DNA of 64,000 bases from an uncultured Lachnospiraceae bacterium (GTDB taxonomy: Bacteria > Bacillota > Clostridia > Lachnospirales > Lachnospiraceae): positions 1 through 64,000 of the forward strand of contig CADACD010000005.1 in NCBI GenBank assembly GCA_902786365.1, written 5' to 3'. The position numbers and the translations under genes are program-made. Positions 17,884-27,601 of the stretch are shown here, piece after piece. Each line of letters opens with the position of its first letter. The stretch's first letter is position 1. The notes beneath the pieces are model-generated. The model did not search any database, had not been told where the DNA came from, and saw only the letters and a list, made by a program, of their open reading frames with translations.

Positions 17884-19329
17884 ATGAAGAATATTTTATT
17901 CGTTGCATCAGAAGCAGTTCCTTTTATTAAAACAGGAGGTCTTGCAGATGTTGTCGGCTCGCTTCCTAAATGTTTTGACAAAGAACAGTTTGATGTCAGA
18001 GTTATACTGCCAAAGTATTTAAGTATGCCTTGGCATTTTACAGAAAGACTTGAGTTTCTTTCTTATTTTTACATGGATATAGGTTATAAGAATAAATATG
18101 TTGGTGTATTTAAACTTGTCCATGAAGGCATTACGTTTTATTTTATTGATAATGAAGCATATTTTGGAGGGCCTAAACCATATGGTGACCTCAAATATGA
18201 CCTTGAAAAATTCTCTTATTTTTCAAGAGCTGCTCTTTGTGTTCTTCCGGTAATAGGATTCAAACCTGATATTGTTCATTGTCATGATTGGCAGACAGCA
18301 TTAGTTCCGATTTATATGAAAGACAGTTTCAGGGGTGGAGAGTTTTACCGCGATATGAAATCTATACTTACCATACATAATCTTAAGTTCCAGGGTGTAT
18401 GGGATACCAAGACAATACAAGAGTACACCGGTCTTTCTGACTACTATTTTACAATAGATAAGATGCGAGTAAAAGATGATGGTAATATGTTAAAAGGTGG
18501 TATTGCATATGCTGATTTTGTCACTACAGTAAGTGAGACATATGCGGAAGAAATTAAGACAGAATTTTACGGAGAAGGTCTTGATGGACTGATGAGAGCA
18601 CGAAGCAATAACCTTTGCGGTATTGTGAATGGTATTGATTATGATGAGTATAATCCGGAGACGGATTACAGAATACCTTTTAAATATAATGCAAGAAGCT
18701 TTAGAAAAGAAAAAATAAAAAATAAGCGTGACTTGCAACAACAGCTTGGACTTGAAGTGAATGATAACAAGTTTATGATAGGTCTTGTGTCAAGACTTAC
18801 AGACCAGAAAGGTCTTGATTTGATTGCATGCGTGATGGATGAAATATGTACAGATGATGTACAGTTTGTTATTCTTGGCACAGGTGAAGAAAAATATGAA
18901 AACATGTTCAGATATTATGACTGGAAATATGGCAATAGGGTATCAGCTAATATCTATTATTCAGAAGATATGTCCCATAAGGTATATGCTGCATGTGATG
19001 CATTCTTAATGCCATCATTATTTGAACCATGTGGTCTCAGTCAGTTAATGAGCCTTCGATATGGTACGATACCTATCGTGCGTGAGACAGGTGGTCTTAA
19101 AGATACTGTCCAGCCATATAATGAATTTGAAAGTACAGGTACAGGTTTTTCATTCACAAACTATAATGCACATGAGATGTTAAATACAATCAGATATGCA
19201 AAATATATTTACTATGATAAAAAACGTGAGTGGAATAAACTTGTTGACAGGGCCATGGCAGCAGATTTCTCATGGAATGTTTCGGCAAGAAAATATGAAA
19301 ATCTGTACAATTGGCTGCTTGGCTGGTAA
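17884..19329 (+). CDS. glgA: Glycogen synthase (ADP-glucose), GT5
   Basis: GlgA extends alpha-1,4-glucan chains from ADP-glucose. The 481-residue product has the N-terminal KTGGLADVVGSLPK loop (about 16-29), VHCHDWQTALVP near 128, LVSRLTDQKGLD near 301 and the C-terminal EPCGLSQLMSLRYGTIPIVRETGGL near 380. Length matches bacterial GlgA. No glgC or glgD lies next to it, so ADP-glucose synthesis is encoded elsewhere. Expression may be controlled by the 19-bp inverted repeat just upstream. Confidence 0.96.
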   Translation: MKNILFVASEAVPFIKTGGLADVVGSLPKCFDKEQFDVRVILPKYLSMPWHFTERLEFLSYFYMDIGYKNKYVGVFKLVHEGITFYFIDNEAYFGGPKPYGDLKYDLEKFSYFSRAALCVLPVIGFKPDIVHCHDWQTALVPIYMKDSFRGGEFYRDMKSILTIHNLKFQGVWDTKTIQEYTGLSDYYFTIDKMRVKDDGNMLKGGIAYADFVTTVSETYAEEIKTEFYGEGLDGLMRARSNNLCGIVNGIDYDEYNPETDYRIPFKYNARSFRKEKIKNKRDLQQQLGLEVNDNKFMIGLVSRLTDQKGLDLIACVMDEICTDDVQFVILGTGEEKYENMFRYYDWKYGNRVSANIYYSEDMSHKVYAACDAFLMPSLFEPCGLSQLMSLRYGTIPIVRETGGLKDTVQPYNEFESTGTGFSFTNYNAHEMLNTIRYAKYIYYDKKREWNKLVDRAMAADFSWNVSARKYENLYNWLLGW

Positions 19330-19342
19330 GTTGGTAGACAAA

Positions 19343-19996
19343 ATGAAAAAGATATATATCGTAGTAAATGGTGAAAAAAATACAGCATCTGACAGTATTT
19401 CTAGTATAAATAGAAAGAACAATACCAATATCAAAAAAATCAGAAATGGAAGAATTTCAGAAATACATAGTAGAGATGAGATTATAGATAAACTTGCAGA
19501 AATGGAATGGCTCAGAAAAAGAGAATGTTTAAGAGACAGAGCTTATATGGAGTGTGTATATGATATTATGAATTCAAAGCCTTTTCAGAAAATGCATGAT
19601 TATATACAACACGGAACTACTACAACGTTGGAACACTGTATATCTGTTTCATACATGAGCTACAAAATTAGCAGAGTATATGGACTTGATTATGTTTCAG
19701 CAGCTCGAGGCGCGCTGCTTCATGACCTGTTTTTGTATGACTGGCATACACACAGACAAGAAACTGGAAATCATTTCCATGGATTTACACACCCGGTTGT
19801 AGCACTTCATAATGCCATGAAATATTATCATCTTAATGAAACTGAAAAAGATATTATTAAAAAACATATGTGGCCACTTACCGTGATACCTCCTAAAACA
19901 ATGGAAGGCTATGTAGTAATGTACGCTGATAAATATTGTAGCCTAATGGAAATAGGTCAGACACTAAAGAGAAAGTTTCGATTGTTTTTAACTTAA
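19343..19996 (+). CDS. HD domain hydrolase
   Basis: A 217-residue HD-superfamily protein. After a polar N-terminal 55 residues, the metal-binding pattern runs from GTTTTLEHCISVSYMSY through LLHDLFLYDWH to HGFTHPVVALHNA and a MYADKYCSL segment, as in small metal-dependent phosphohydrolases. The substrate is unknown. ATG 19343 lies 13 bases after the glgA stop with only a weak SD, so translation may be coupled to glgA. Confidence 0.8.
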   Translation: MKKIYIVVNGEKNTASDSISSINRKNNTNIKKIRNGRISEIHSRDEIIDKLAEMEWLRKRECLRDRAYMECVYDIMNSKPFQKMHDYIQHGTTTTLEHCISVSYMSYKISRVYGLDYVSAARGALLHDLFLYDWHTHRQETGNHFHGFTHPVVALHNAMKYYHLNETEKDIIKKHMWPLTVIPPKTMEGYVVMYADKYCSLMEIGQTLKRKFRLFLT

Positions 19997-20067
19997 TATA
20001 TAAGAAATAGCAGCTTGATAAATAACACCCAAAGATACACCAAGAAAAGAATGGAGACATTAGATTT

Positions 20068-20646
20068 ATGTGGAATTATAATTTACCAATATTTCATGAG
20101 ACGTTTTATAAGGTAATAATGTGGTTTCTTATATATAGTGTATTGGGATGGACAATGGAATCGATTTATATTTCGATTTGCAACAAAAAGATAACTAACA
20201 GAGGGTATGTCAAAGGACCGATATGTCCAATCTACGGCTTCGGAGGAATATTTGCACATACGCTACTTTTGCATTTTGCAGGAAATTATATGATGATTTT
20301 CTGTGTAGGAACTTTTTTTGCAACTACACTTGAGTATATGACAGCTTTGGCAATGATAAGAGTATTTGGTTTTTTATGGTGGGATTATACAAATAAACCT
20401 TTTAATTATAAAGGTATCCTGTGCCTTGAAAGTACTTTGGCATGGGGAATATTTGCGATTGTGGATATGGCGTTTTTGACAAAAGCCATATTTATCGGAA
20501 TAGGTCATATTCCGTATACACTTGGAAAAGCTACAATCGTATTTGCAGTAATATATTATTTTTCTGACTTTATTGTATGTACAAAGAAAAATTTAAATGG
20601 TGATATAGAAGCAGAGGAGAACAATATATTACAGTTTAATCATTAA
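20068..20646 (+). CDS. PF06541-type membrane protein (putative ABC-transporter type IV)
   Basis: A 192-residue membrane protein with four or five hydrophobic segments. The motif GWTMESIYISICNKK followed by NRGYVKGPICPIYGFGG (about residues 28-57) is diagnostic of the PF06541 family, labelled putative ABC-transporter type IV. WWDYTNKPFNYKG later is also typical. No ATPase is adjacent, and biochemical function is not established for the family. Confidence 0.8.
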   Translation: MWNYNLPIFHETFYKVIMWFLIYSVLGWTMESIYISICNKKITNRGYVKGPICPIYGFGGIFAHTLLLHFAGNYMMIFCVGTFFATTLEYMTALAMIRVFGFLWWDYTNKPFNYKGILCLESTLAWGIFAIVDMAFLTKAIFIGIGHIPYTLGKATIVFAVIYYFSDFIVCTKKNLNGDIEAEENNILQFNH

Positions 20647-20656
20647 ACACAAAAAA

Positions 20657-20698
20657 GGTACTTTATATGTCTGACAGCAGTTAAAGTATCTTTTTTTA
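20657..20698 (+). terminator. Rho-independent terminator
   Basis: GGTACTTTA at 20657 pairs with TTAAAGTATC ending at 20690, followed by a run of seven T at 20691-20697. Confidence 0.7.
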
Positions 20699-20779
20699 TT
20701 TAAAAACACATAGTGCGAGGTAATCTATAAGTGTCAAATAGAAATTGTATCTGGAAACTGTTTTCAAATGTGGTTTTTA

Positions 20780-20808
20780 TTGACTTTTACCAATTAATTA
20801 TATATAAT
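20780..20808 (+). promoter_or_regulatory. Strong SigA-type promoter of pckA
   Basis: TTGACT at 20780-20785, a 17-bp spacer and TATAAT at 20803-20808. The leader of about 100 nt contains a small GCCTGCC / GGGAGGC hairpin near 20862-20882. Confidence 0.75.
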
Positions 20809-20917
20809 ACAGGGTGTGTTTTATTATGTAATACAGACTATATGTTGTGTGAGAGATTTTGCCTGCCGTCTTTTGGGAGGCTATATCATAAAATTTTAGA
20901 AAAGAGGTAAATGTAAC

Positions 20918-22531
20918 ATGGCAGAAATCAATTTAAGCAAGTATGGCATTACTGGAACAACAGAAGTTGTGTACAATCCTTCTTACGAATTATTATTCAA
21001 CGAAGAGACAAAATCTGAGCTTGAAGGTTTTGAAAAAGGACAGAACACAGAGCTTGACGCAGTTAATGTTATGACAGGTATTTACACAGGACGTTCACCT
21101 AAAGATAAGTTTATCGTTGTGGATGAGAATTCAAAAGATACAGTTTGGTGGACATCTGATGAGTATAAGAATGACAATCATGCAGCAACACAGGAAGCTT
21201 GGACAGCAGTAAAAGATATTGCTATCAAAGAGCTCTCAAACAAGAGATTATTTGTAGTTGATGCCTTCTGTGGAGCAAATAAAGATACTCGTATGGCAGT
21301 AAGATTTATCGTTGAGGTTGCATGGCAGGCACATTTTGTAAAGAATATGTTCATCCAGCCAACGGAAGAAGAGTTAAAAAACTTTGAACCGGATTTCATC
21401 GTATACAACGCTTCTAAAGCAAAAGTTGAAAATTACAAGGAGTTAGGACTTAACTCAGAAACAGCTGTTATGTTCAACATCACAAGCCGTGAGCAAGTTA
21501 TTGTTAATACATGGTATGGCGGAGAAATGAAGAAAGGTATGTTCTCTATGATGAACTACTATCTTCCACTTAAGGGTATTGCTTCAATGCACTGTTCCGC
21601 TAACACAGACCTGGAAGGTAAGAATACAGCAATCTTCTTTGGACTTTCAGGAACAGGTAAGACAACACTTTCAACAGATCCTAAGCGTCTTCTTATCGGT
21701 GATGATGAGCATGGTTGGGATGACAACGGAGTATTCAACTTTGAAGGCGGATGCTATGCTAAGGTTATCGACCTTGATAAGGATTCAGAACCTGATATCT
21801 ACAATGCAATCAGACGTGATGCTCTCTTAGAGAATGTTACAGTTGCAGAAGATGGAAAAATTGATTTCGCAGATAAGAGTGTAACAGAGAATACTCGTGT
21901 TTCTTATCCAATCAACCATATTGAGAATATTGTACAGAAGGTTAACCCAGTATCAGCTGGTCCTGATGCTCAGAATGTTATCTTCCTTTCAGCAGATGCA
22001 TTTGGTGTGCTTCCTCCAGTATCAATCCTTACACCAGAACAGACAAAATACTACTTCCTTTCAGGATTTACAGCTAAATTAGCAGGTACAGAGCGTGGAA
22101 TCACAGAGCCTACACCTACATTCTCAGCTTGTTTCGGTCAGGCATTTCTTGAGCTTCATCCTACAAAATATGCTGAAGAGCTTGTTAAGAAAATGGAGAA
22201 GAGCGGAGCAAAGGCTTATCTTGTCAACACAGGATGGAACGGAACAGGAAAGCGTATCACAATTAAAGATACTCGTGGTATCATTGATGCTATCCTTAAT
22301 GGAGATATTAAGAATGCACCTACAAAGAAGATACCTATCTTCGATTTTGAGGTTCCAACAGAACTTCCTGGTGTTGATACAAACATTCTTGATCCTCGTG
22401 ACACATATGCTGATGCTTCTGAATGGGAGACAAAAGCAAAAGACCTTGCCGAGAGATTTGTTAAGAACTTTAAGAAATATGAAGGAAACGATGCAGGTAA
22501 AGCACTTGTATCAGCAGGTCCACAGTTATAA
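20918..22531 (+). CDS. pckA: Phosphoenolpyruvate carboxykinase (ATP)
   Basis: PckA interconverts oxaloacetate plus ATP and PEP plus CO2; in fermenters it often runs in the carboxylating, ATP-forming direction. The 537-residue protein shows [12 protein letters not shown] near residue 54, the P-loop GLSGTGKTT at 242-250, the metal-site segment [22 protein letters not shown] near 262 and the ring [10 protein letters not shown] near 430. AGAGGTAAA precedes the ATG. Codon use is that of a highly expressed gene, and it has its own strong promoter and terminator. Confidence 0.97.
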   Translation: MAEINLSKYGITGTTEVVYNPSYELLFNEETKSELEGFEKGQNTELDAVNVMTGIYTGRSPKDKFIVVDENSKDTVWWTSDEYKNDNHAATQEAWTAVKDIAIKELSNKRLFVVDAFCGANKDTRMAVRFIVEVAWQAHFVKNMFIQPTEEELKNFEPDFIVYNASKAKVENYKELGLNSETAVMFNITSREQVIVNTWYGGEMKKGMFSMMNYYLPLKGIASMHCSANTDLEGKNTAIFFGLSGTGKTTLSTDPKRLLIGDDEHGWDDNGVFNFEGGCYAKVIDLDKDSEPDIYNAIRRDALLENVTVAEDGKIDFADKSVTENTRVSYPINHIENIVQKVNPVSAGPDAQNVIFLSADAFGVLPPVSILTPEQTKYYFLSGFTAKLAGTERGITEPTPTFSACFGQAFLELHPTKYAEELVKKMEKSGAKAYLVNTGWNGTGKRITIKDTRGIIDAILNGDIKNAPTKKIPIFDFEVPTELPGVDTNILDPRDTYADASEWETKAKDLAERFVKNFKKYEGNDAGKALVSAGPQL

Positions 22532-22573
22532 TCAGCATTTAGGTTATTGACATATTATAGAGATGTATTTCGG

Positions 22574-22607
22574 CTGCCAAACTAAGAAATTAGTTTGGCA
22601 GTTTTTT
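22574..22607 (+). terminator. Rho-independent terminator of pckA
   Basis: CTGCCAAACTA pairs with TAGTTTGGCAG around a six-base loop, followed by six T at 22602-22607. Confidence 0.85.
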
Positions 22608-22702
22608 ATGTATTAGAAAATTTTATTTCTATATTCTTGCAACCGTTTTCGCTAAAAAAACAGCTGATTTTGTAAAATAATAATATAATTAGTATATTTG
22701 AA

Positions 22703-22731
22703 TTGACAATTTAAAAAAATATGAATATTAT
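22703..22731 (+). promoter_or_regulatory. SigA-type promoter of the ABC exporter gene
   Basis: TTGACA at 22703-22708, 17-bp spacer, TATTAT at 22726-22731, about 75 bp before the ATG at 22807. Confidence 0.7.
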
Positions 22732-22806
22732 AGTAACGCAGTAAGAGTTTTGAGAATATTCTGCTAATCATTTTTTTATATAAAATCAAATAGAAAGGGA
22801 GAAGCG

Positions 22807-25800
22807 ATGCTTGAATTAAAGAACATTAAAAAGGATTATCCTGCCGGTGATAGTGTTGTTCATGCACTTAAAGGAATCGATCTGAAATTCAGAAAGAGTG
22901 AATTTGTATCAATACTTGGTCAATCAGGATGTGGTAAGACAACAATGCTTAACATCATAGGTGGACTTGATAAGTACAGTGAAGGTGATTTAATTATCAA
23001 TGGTAAATCTACAAAAGATTTCAAAGACAGAGATTGGGATACATATAGAAACCATTCCATTGGTTTTGTTTTTCAAAGTTATAATCTGATTCCGCACCAG
23101 ACAGTTTTGCAAAATGTAGAACTTTCGCTTACATTGTCAGGTGTATCAAAATCCGAGAGAAGAGAAAGAGCGATAAAGGCTTTAGAAGATGTAGGACTGA
23201 AAAGTCAATTATCCAAAAAGCCTAGTGAAATGTCAGGAGGACAAATGCAAAGAGTTGCTATTGCACGTGCACTTGTCAATAATCCTGATATCATCCTTGC
23301 AGATGAGCCTACAGGTGCACTTGATACAGAGACAAGTGTACAGGTTATGGAAATATTGAAAAATATCTCAAAAGACCGTCTGATTATCATGGTTACACAT
23401 AATCCGGAACTTGCCGAACAGTATTCGTCAAGAATCATCAGAATGCTTGATGGAGAGATAAAGGATGATTCCAATCCTCTCACAGAAGAAGAAATAAAAA
23501 AGGAAAATAGTGAGGATGAAAAAGCACTTAAGAATGCCAAGAAGTTAAAAAAGACTTCTATGTCATTTGCAACATCATTTTCACTTTCACTTAAGAATTT
23601 ATTTACAAAAAAAGGCCGTACAATACTTACATCTTTTGCTGGAAGTATCGGTATCATTGGTATTGCACTTGTTCTTTCTATTTCTCAAGGATTTACAAGA
23701 TACATTGATGATGTTCAGGAAGAAGCACTTTCATCGTACCCTCTTACAATAGAAGAGACTCACACAGATTTGTCAACCATCATGGAAACATTTATGGGTA
23801 TTGATAAAAAGGGCAGTGCGCATGAAGATGATGCTGTATATAAAAGATCGGCAATTTATGAGATGATGAATGCTCTTAACAATATCGAGTCTACACACAA
23901 CGATTTAAAGAGTTTTAAAGAATTTATTGAAAAAGAAAAAGAGGATGAGAATGGAAAAACAAAACTTTACACAGCGTTAAGTGGTGTCAAATATTCCTAT
24001 CCTTTGGAGTTGTTAGTATATACTAAGAGCGTAGATGGCAATATTATTCGTTCTGATTCTCAAAAGTTACTGCAGGAAATGATTTCAGAGTATATGGGAA
24101 TGGATGTATCTGTCATGTTTGATTCAAGTCAGTCAATGTTTGGAATTGATACGTCTTCCATGATGATGGGTTCATCAATCAATTTATGGGAAGAAATGTT
24201 ATCCGGAGACAACGGCGAAACAGTAAGTGATGTACTAAAAAAACAGTACGATATCGTGTATGGTGAATGGCCTACAGCATATGATGAAGTCGTTCTTGTG
24301 CTTGATAAAAATAACGAGCTTGATGATATGACATTGTATGCACTTGGACTTGAACCTAAGGAAGATGTTGAAAAAATCATGAATGCCGCTTTTAACGGAA
24401 TCGAGTCAGAGGTTGAGGTTGACAATTCGAGCTGGTCATACGAAGAAATATGCAATTCAAAGTATAAGATTATTTTAAATTCTGAATGTTACAGGTATGA
24501 TGAGACGACCGGTTTATATGTGGATCTTAGAGACACGGATGCCGGGCTACAATATCTATATGATAACGGAATAGATATCAAAGTTACAGGTATTATCCGA
24601 CCTAACAAAGACGCAACAGCAACAATGCTCACAGGTTCTATAGGATATACATATAAGCTTACTGAATATGTAATTGAGCAATCAAAACAGTCAGATGCCA
24701 TAGATGCACAGCTTGCAAATCCTAATATTGATGTGTTTACAGGACTTCCTTTTAACGAGGCAACCGGAAGCCTTGCAGATGAAGAAAAAGCAACCGAATT
24801 TATGAAATATATTGAGGAGCTTGATGATTCAGGTAAAGCACGAGCTTATATTTCTATGATGAGTATTCCTTCTGATGAGCAGTTAAATGAAATGATTTCG
24901 CAGGCAATGTCTTCTATGGATAGAACAGCGATGGAACAGACATTAATTCAAGCCATGACACAGCAAATGGGAATGGGTGAAGATGATATTAGAGCATATC
25001 TTGAAAGTATGAGTGATGAAGATATGACAAATACATTTACCCAAATGATTACAGAACAGATTAAGGCGCAGTATGCAGCAAGTGTTGCTGAAGAAATGTC
25101 AGGACTTGATGTTTCTCAGCTTGTCGCATCATTAAAAACTGCAATGGAAGGATTTACGTCAGAACAGTTTGCAAAATTCTATGATGAGGTTATTGAATTT
25201 TCAGATTCTTCTTATGATGACAATTTGATAGCATTAGGATATATCGATTTAGATACACCATCTGCAATCAATCTTTATGCATCGACATTTGAGAATAAAG
25301 ACAAAATTGAAGATGCCATAAAGATTTACAATAAAGATAAAGATGAATTGTCACAGATAGCATATACGGATTATGTAGGTCTTATGATGTCTTCTGTCAC
25401 AACAATTATCAATGCCATCACATATGTTCTTATCGCATTTATTGCAATTTCGCTTGTTGTTTCATCTATTATGATTGGTGTCATTACGCTGATATCAGTT
25501 CAGGAAAGAACAAAAGAAATTGGTATCTTAAGAGCAATAGGTGCCTCAAAGAGAGATGTATCAAGTATGTTCAATGCAGAAACAGTCATCATTGGTTTCA
25601 CAGCCGGATTAATCGGTGTGGTGGTGACATATCTGTTGTGTATACCAATTAACATTGTCATACACAAATTGACAGGTCTTAATAATTTAAGTGCCTTTTT
25701 ACCGGTACCTGCTGCCATTATTTTGATTCTTATCAGTGTCGGACTTACGTTGATTTCAGGTATCATTCCTTCAAGAAGTGCGGCAAAGAAAGATCCTGTT

Positions 25801-25821
25801 GTGGCTCTTAGAACGGAATAG
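22807..25821 (+). CDS. Fused ABC transporter, ATPase plus FtsX/MacB-type permease
   Basis: A single 1004-residue chain combines a MacB/LolD-type ATPase and a permease. The ATPase (about 1-225) has Walker A at 38-46, Gln90, signature SGGQM at 143-147 and Walker B ILADEP at 163-168. An acidic linker leads to one membrane segment (about 273-295). A roughly 560-residue extracytoplasmic domain follows, then three C-terminal membrane segments with the FtsX hallmark QERTKEIGILRAIGASKRDV. MacB-like transporters are mechanotransmitters that export peptides or lipoproteins or signal to the envelope. The ectodomain has an unusually Met-rich helical stretch (about residues 695-770). The substrate is unknown, and no two-component system is adjacent. 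Confidence 0.9.
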   Translation: MLELKNIKKDYPAGDSVVHALKGIDLKFRKSEFVSILGQSGCGKTTMLNIIGGLDKYSEGDLIINGKSTKDFKDRDWDTYRNHSIGFVFQSYNLIPHQTVLQNVELSLTLSGVSKSERRERAIKALEDVGLKSQLSKKPSEMSGGQMQRVAIARALVNNPDIILADEPTGALDTETSVQVMEILKNISKDRLIIMVTHNPELAEQYSSRIIRMLDGEIKDDSNPLTEEEIKKENSEDEKALKNAKKLKKTSMSFATSFSLSLKNLFTKKGRTILTSFAGSIGIIGIALVLSISQGFTRYIDDVQEEALSSYPLTIEETHTDLSTIMETFMGIDKKGSAHEDDAVYKRSAIYEMMNALNNIESTHNDLKSFKEFIEKEKEDENGKTKLYTALSGVKYSYPLELLVYTKSVDGNIIRSDSQKLLQEMISEYMGMDVSVMFDSSQSMFGIDTSSMMMGSSINLWEEMLSGDNGETVSDVLKKQYDIVYGEWPTAYDEVVLVLDKNNELDDMTLYALGLEPKEDVEKIMNAAFNGIESEVEVDNSSWSYEEICNSKYKIILNSECYRYDETTGLYVDLRDTDAGLQYLYDNGIDIKVTGIIRPNKDATATMLTGSIGYTYKLTEYVIEQSKQSDAIDAQLANPNIDVFTGLPFNEATGSLADEEKATEFMKYIEELDDSGKARAYISMMSIPSDEQLNEMISQAMSSMDRTAMEQTLIQAMTQQMGMGEDDIRAYLESMSDEDMTNTFTQMITEQIKAQYAASVAEEMSGLDVSQLVASLKTAMEGFTSEQFAKFYDEVIEFSDSSYDDNLIALGYIDLDTPSAINLYASTFENKDKIEDAIKIYNKDKDELSQIAYTDYVGLMMSSVTTIINAITYVLIAFIAISLVVSSIMIGVITLISVQERTKEIGILRAIGASKRDVSSMFNAETVIIGFTAGLIGVVVTYLLCIPINIVIHKLTGLNNLSAFLPVPAAIILILISVGLTLISGIIPSRSAAKKDPVVALRTE

Positions 25822-25880
25822 AATGTTTAATCAGTATCAAAGAAACAGCCGATAGATGAGAGTAGCTTTTGTGATAAAAA

Positions 25881-25921
25881 AACAGGTAATATGAGACATA
25901 TAGAATCTCATATTACCTGTT
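25881..25921. terminator. Bidirectional terminator between convergent genes
   Basis: A perfect 16-bp stem: AACAGGTAATATGAGA at 25881-25896 and its reverse complement at 25906-25921, with A-run before and T-run after. It serves the ABC gene on the plus strand and the DUF1292 gene on the minus strand. Confidence 0.85.
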
Positions 25922-25983
25922 TTCAAGTTTAATTGATTAATTTTAATAGATTAAATGATGTAATCATTTTATTCGAATATAGT

Positions 25984-26325
25984 TTATTCTTCCACATCAT
26001 CATCTTCTTCTATATCTCCAGCATCAACAAGTTCATCATACTGCTGTGAATCGAGAAGCTCATCAAATGCATCAGAAACTGCTTCATATTCATCGTCATC
26101 AGTAATATTGTCAAGAGATGGTTCTCCGTCTGCATCCTCTGTATATCTATAGAGAAATACTTCGCCTTCTTCGGCATATTCTCCCTCAAGAGGTAGAAGT
26201 GCAATATAATCATTATTCCCAACAGGGAAGATTGTTAGTACAGCACATTCCAACTTTTCACCATCATCCAATTCCAAAGTCACACAGATGTCCTCATCTG
26301 GTTCAAGATTCATGTTTTCACTCAT
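25984..26325 (-). CDS. DUF1292 domain protein
   Basis: A 113-residue, very acidic protein. The core ICVTLELDDGEKLECAVLTIFPVGNNDYIALLPL and EVFLYRYTED is the DUF1292 (YrzB-like) domain, widespread in Firmicutes and of unknown function. The C-terminal 35 residues are a Glu/Asp tail. AAAGGAT precedes the ATG, and a SigA-type promoter lies about 55 bp upstream on the same strand. Confidence 0.88.
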   Translation of the reverse strand: MSENMNLEPDEDICVTLELDDGEKLECAVLTIFPVGNNDYIALLPLEGEYAEEGEVFLYRYTEDADGEPSLDNITDDDEYEAVSDAFDELLDSQQYDELVDAGDIEEDDDVEE

Positions 26326-26378
26326 AATTTTTTGATCCTTTCTGTCAATTAGTAATCAGTATATTTACTTCTGACTTA

Positions 26379-26407
26379 ACTTTATCAGATAGGAGAATAA
26401 ATTGCAA
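26379..26407 (-). promoter_or_regulatory. SigA-type promoter of the DUF1292 gene
   Basis: Read on the minus strand, TTGCAA (26402-26407) is followed by a 17-bp spacer and TAAAGT (26379-26384). Confidence 0.6.
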
Positions 26408-26527
26408 CAATATACTTTAAAAACTTGTACAAATGTTGTAAAATAATTACCTGTGGACAGTAGTATATACTTTTATGGTATGACTGTTAAGATATTATGA
26501 AAAAGCAAGAAGGTGGCAGCAGGATAT

Positions 26528-27523
26528 ATGAAAGTAAAGGATAAAGTTTTAAAAATATTAAATGAAAATAAAGAAACATATCTTTCAGGTGAGGAACTCG
26601 CAAACAGAATCGGAGTAAGCAGGACAGCAGTGTGGAAAGCGATAAAAGCATTAAATGATGAGGGATATGCAATATCCGCAATCAATAAGTTAGGTTATCG
26701 TATGAGTAAAGGTGATGATGTAATCTCCGTAACAGGAATTGGGCAATATCTTCCTACAAATCTTGCAGACACAGTTAAAATTGAAGTATATAAAACAATC
26801 ACATCAACAAATACTGTTTTAAAACAAAAAGCATCAGATGATGCATCAGAATGGCTTATATTAATTGCAGAAGAACAGACAGAGGGAAGAGGAAGAATGA
26901 ATCGAAAATTCTATTCGCCATCTGATACAGGAATTTATATGAGCGTTCTTTTGAGACCTGACTGCCATGTTACACAGGCACTATTTATCACCACTATGAC
27001 GGCGGTCGCTGTAGCAGAGACGTTAGATGAAATATTTGATGCTGATACAAAAATTAAATGGGTAAATGATATTTATTATGACAATAAGAAAATTTGTGGT
27101 ATACTGACAGAGGCGGCAGTGAATGTTGAGACATCAAAGTTAGATTATGCTGTTGTCGGGATAGGAATCAATGTGAAAGAGCCAAAGGATAATTTTCCTG
27201 ATGAAATCAAAGACATTGCCGGCTCTATGACAGGTTTAGAACTACAAAAGGATATCAATGATAATTTAAGAAACAGAATTGTTGCAAAAATAGTCGAAAA
27301 AATGTATGATTACTACAAAGAGTTAAATAATCATCAGTTTATGGGTAAATATAAAGAAAAGTCCATGTTGATAGGCAAAGATGTATATATTCTGACTGAT
27401 GAAAATAAGGAAAATCTTCATGTGACAGATATTGATGACGAAGCCGGACTTGTTGTAAGACATGATGATGGAAGAGTAGAACATTTAAAATCCGGTGAGG
27501 TGTCGGTGAGAATAAAAGAATAA
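26528..27523 (+). CDS. birA: Biotin--[acetyl-CoA-carboxylase] ligase with HTH repressor domain
   Basis: A 331-residue class II BirA. An N-terminal winged helix (LSGEELANRIGVSRTAVWKAIKAL, about 19-42) precedes the biotin protein ligase domain with EGRGRMNRKFYSP near residue 124, WVNDIYYDNKKICGILTE near 182 and a C-terminal SH3-like domain. It activates biotin and transfers it to carboxylases, and the HTH suggests repression of biotin genes. ATG 26528 gives the normal family start; a GTG at 26513 in frame is possible. Confidence 0.94.
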   Translation: MKVKDKVLKILNENKETYLSGEELANRIGVSRTAVWKAIKALNDEGYAISAINKLGYRMSKGDDVISVTGIGQYLPTNLADTVKIEVYKTITSTNTVLKQKASDDASEWLILIAEEQTEGRGRMNRKFYSPSDTGIYMSVLLRPDCHVTQALFITTMTAVAVAETLDEIFDADTKIKWVNDIYYDNKKICGILTEAAVNVETSKLDYAVVGIGINVKEPKDNFPDEIKDIAGSMTGLELQKDINDNLRNRIVAKIVEKMYDYYKELNNHQFMGKYKEKSMLIGKDVYILTDENKENLHVTDIDDEAGLVVRHDDGRVEHLKSGEVSVRIKE

Positions 27524-27601
27524 GATAATATAGATATTCGATATAAATATAATAACATTATTGTTAATCGGGACAGATTACCTGAATCGAAAGGACTTAC
27601 T

